NCBI GenBank assembly: GCA_012797725.1
Contig: JAAZON010000322.1
Coordinates: 1 to 7,154, forward strand
Direction of reading: 5' to 3'
Source: SAR324 cluster bacterium
GTDB taxonomy: Bacteria > Bdellovibrionota > UBA2361 > JAAZON01
DNA: 7,154 nucleotides
Shown here: positions 6,965 to 7,154 of the stretch, in pieces
How positions within the stretch are numbered: the stretch's first letter is position 1
Layout of the letters: every line of letters begins with the position of its first letter
Notes under the pieces: model-generated
Databases searched by the model: none
What the model was told of the DNA's origin: nothing
Seen by the model: only the letters and a program-made list of their open reading frames with translations
Made by a program: the position numbers and the translations under genes

Positions 6965-6980
6965 ATTACATCTTTGTAAT
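6965..6980. repeat. Perfect inverted repeat, operator-like, upstream of moxR
   Basis: ATTACA-TCTT-TGTAAT has six-base perfect arms and a four-base centre. It lies about 113 bases before the moxR ATG in noncoding DNA. The symmetry and AT-rich arms resemble a binding site for a dimeric repressor, but there is only one copy in the window and no regulator gene next to it. Confidence 0.4.
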
Positions 6981-7051
6981 GTTCGGTCATCTGAGTTCAT
7001 CATTAGGACAGCTAAAGGGAGTTTTGGGTTTCTGAATGCAATAATCGGTTT

Positions 7052-7154
7052 CTAAATTTCTTCATTGTACTTTTTATAGCTTATGTGTTCCAAAATGTGA
7101 AGGGCTCTCTGGCGAAGAGTGCGTAGTTTTCGGGCACTAGGTTGCTTCATTGAA
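7052..7154 (-). CDS. Possible 3' end of an upstream gene, or a short ORF
   Basis: The frame is open from the window edge to a TAG at 7052-7054. From the first visible ATG (7150) it would give 32 residues, basic and helical-looking, containing KLRTLRQRALHILEHI and ending KKYNEEI. The frame stays open to the edge, so it is more likely the C-terminus of a longer protein on the same strand than a complete peptide. I do not recognise the family. Only about 34 codons are available, so the open frame could also be chance. Confidence 0.35.
   Translation of the reverse strand, partial: SMKQPSARKLRTLRQRALHILEHISYKKYNEEI
7064..7093 (-). promoter_or_regulatory. Candidate sigma-70-type promoter
   Basis: TTGGAA (7088-7093) and TACAAT (7064-7069) are separated by 18 bases; the -10 element matches TATAAT at five of six positions. 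Transcription would start near 7057 and give moxR a leader of about 200 bases. The site lies inside the end of the possible upstream gene, and such matches arise often by chance in AT-rich DNA. Confidence 0.22.

Larger units (their letters stand above)
6853..7051 (-). promoter_or_regulatory. Noncoding leader / upstream region of the moxR-bat operon
   Basis: About 200 bases separate moxR from the short upstream frame. No convincing coding frame is seen here on either strand. The stretch must hold the operon's 5' untranslated region and possibly its promoter, although no close sigma-70 match with good spacing was found within it. It contains a 16-base inverted repeat (6965-6980), a small hairpin (6888-6902), and a polypyrimidine tract on the sense strand (6919-6934), described separately. 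Confidence 0.5.

Noticed and set aside
7027..7053. Direct repeat GGTTTCT, two copies 20 bases apart
   Set aside because: Seven bases is too short to be meaningful in a 200-base AT-rich region, and no further copies follow.

Overview
The window carries one co-directional gene cluster on the minus strand, read from about 6850 down to position 1. It is a MoxR/Bat operon, in transcription order: moxR AAA+ ATPase (5845-6852), DUF58 protein (4911-5831), DUF4381-like small membrane protein (4391-4906), batA (3396-4394), a batB-batC fusion (1450-3381), and batD (1-1443, cut by the window edge before its stop). Gaps are 13, 4, 14 and 6 bases, plus one 4-base ATGA overlap, so the six genes look like one transcription unit. 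No internal terminator, mobile element, tRNA, rRNA or CRISPR array was seen.

The family assignments rest on motifs read directly. MoxR has complete Walker A, Walker B, sensor 1, arginine-finger and sensor 2 signatures. DUF58, BatA and BatB each keep a full MIDAS metal site (DxSxS, then T, then D). The DUF4381-like protein has an N-terminal DIH motif before a single membrane helix. BatD has a signal peptide and the FDGAVGDF motif. From what is known of these families, MoxR is thought to act as a cytosolic ATPase/chaperone on VWA partners. Here DUF58 has no membrane segment and is the likely cytosolic partner, while BatA, BatB-C and BatD would form an envelope complex facing the periplasm. The exact biochemical role of Bat systems is not settled.

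The most unusual part is the BatB-BatC fusion. A hydrophobic stretch ending in a lipobox-like LTAC sits inside the polypeptide, between the last VWA-side membrane helix and the TPR region. This raises the possibility that a lipoprotein BatC is either a fossil module or is released by processing. BatB ends in a Gln/Glu/Lys/Asn-rich tail and a terminal Trp.

From 6853 to 7051 is a noncoding leader with a 16-base inverted repeat, a small hairpin, and a polypyrimidine tract complementary to the moxR ribosome binding site. At the right edge (7052-7154) is a short open frame that may be the 3' end of an upstream gene.

The host is a Gram-negative (diderm) bacterium with low-to-middle GC DNA (roughly low forties percent by eye). 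The combination of DUF4381 with a Bacteroidetes-style BatC TPR module would fit the Verrucomicrobia/Planctomycetes neighbourhood, but this is a guess: similar clusters occur in Gammaproteobacteria and other phyla.
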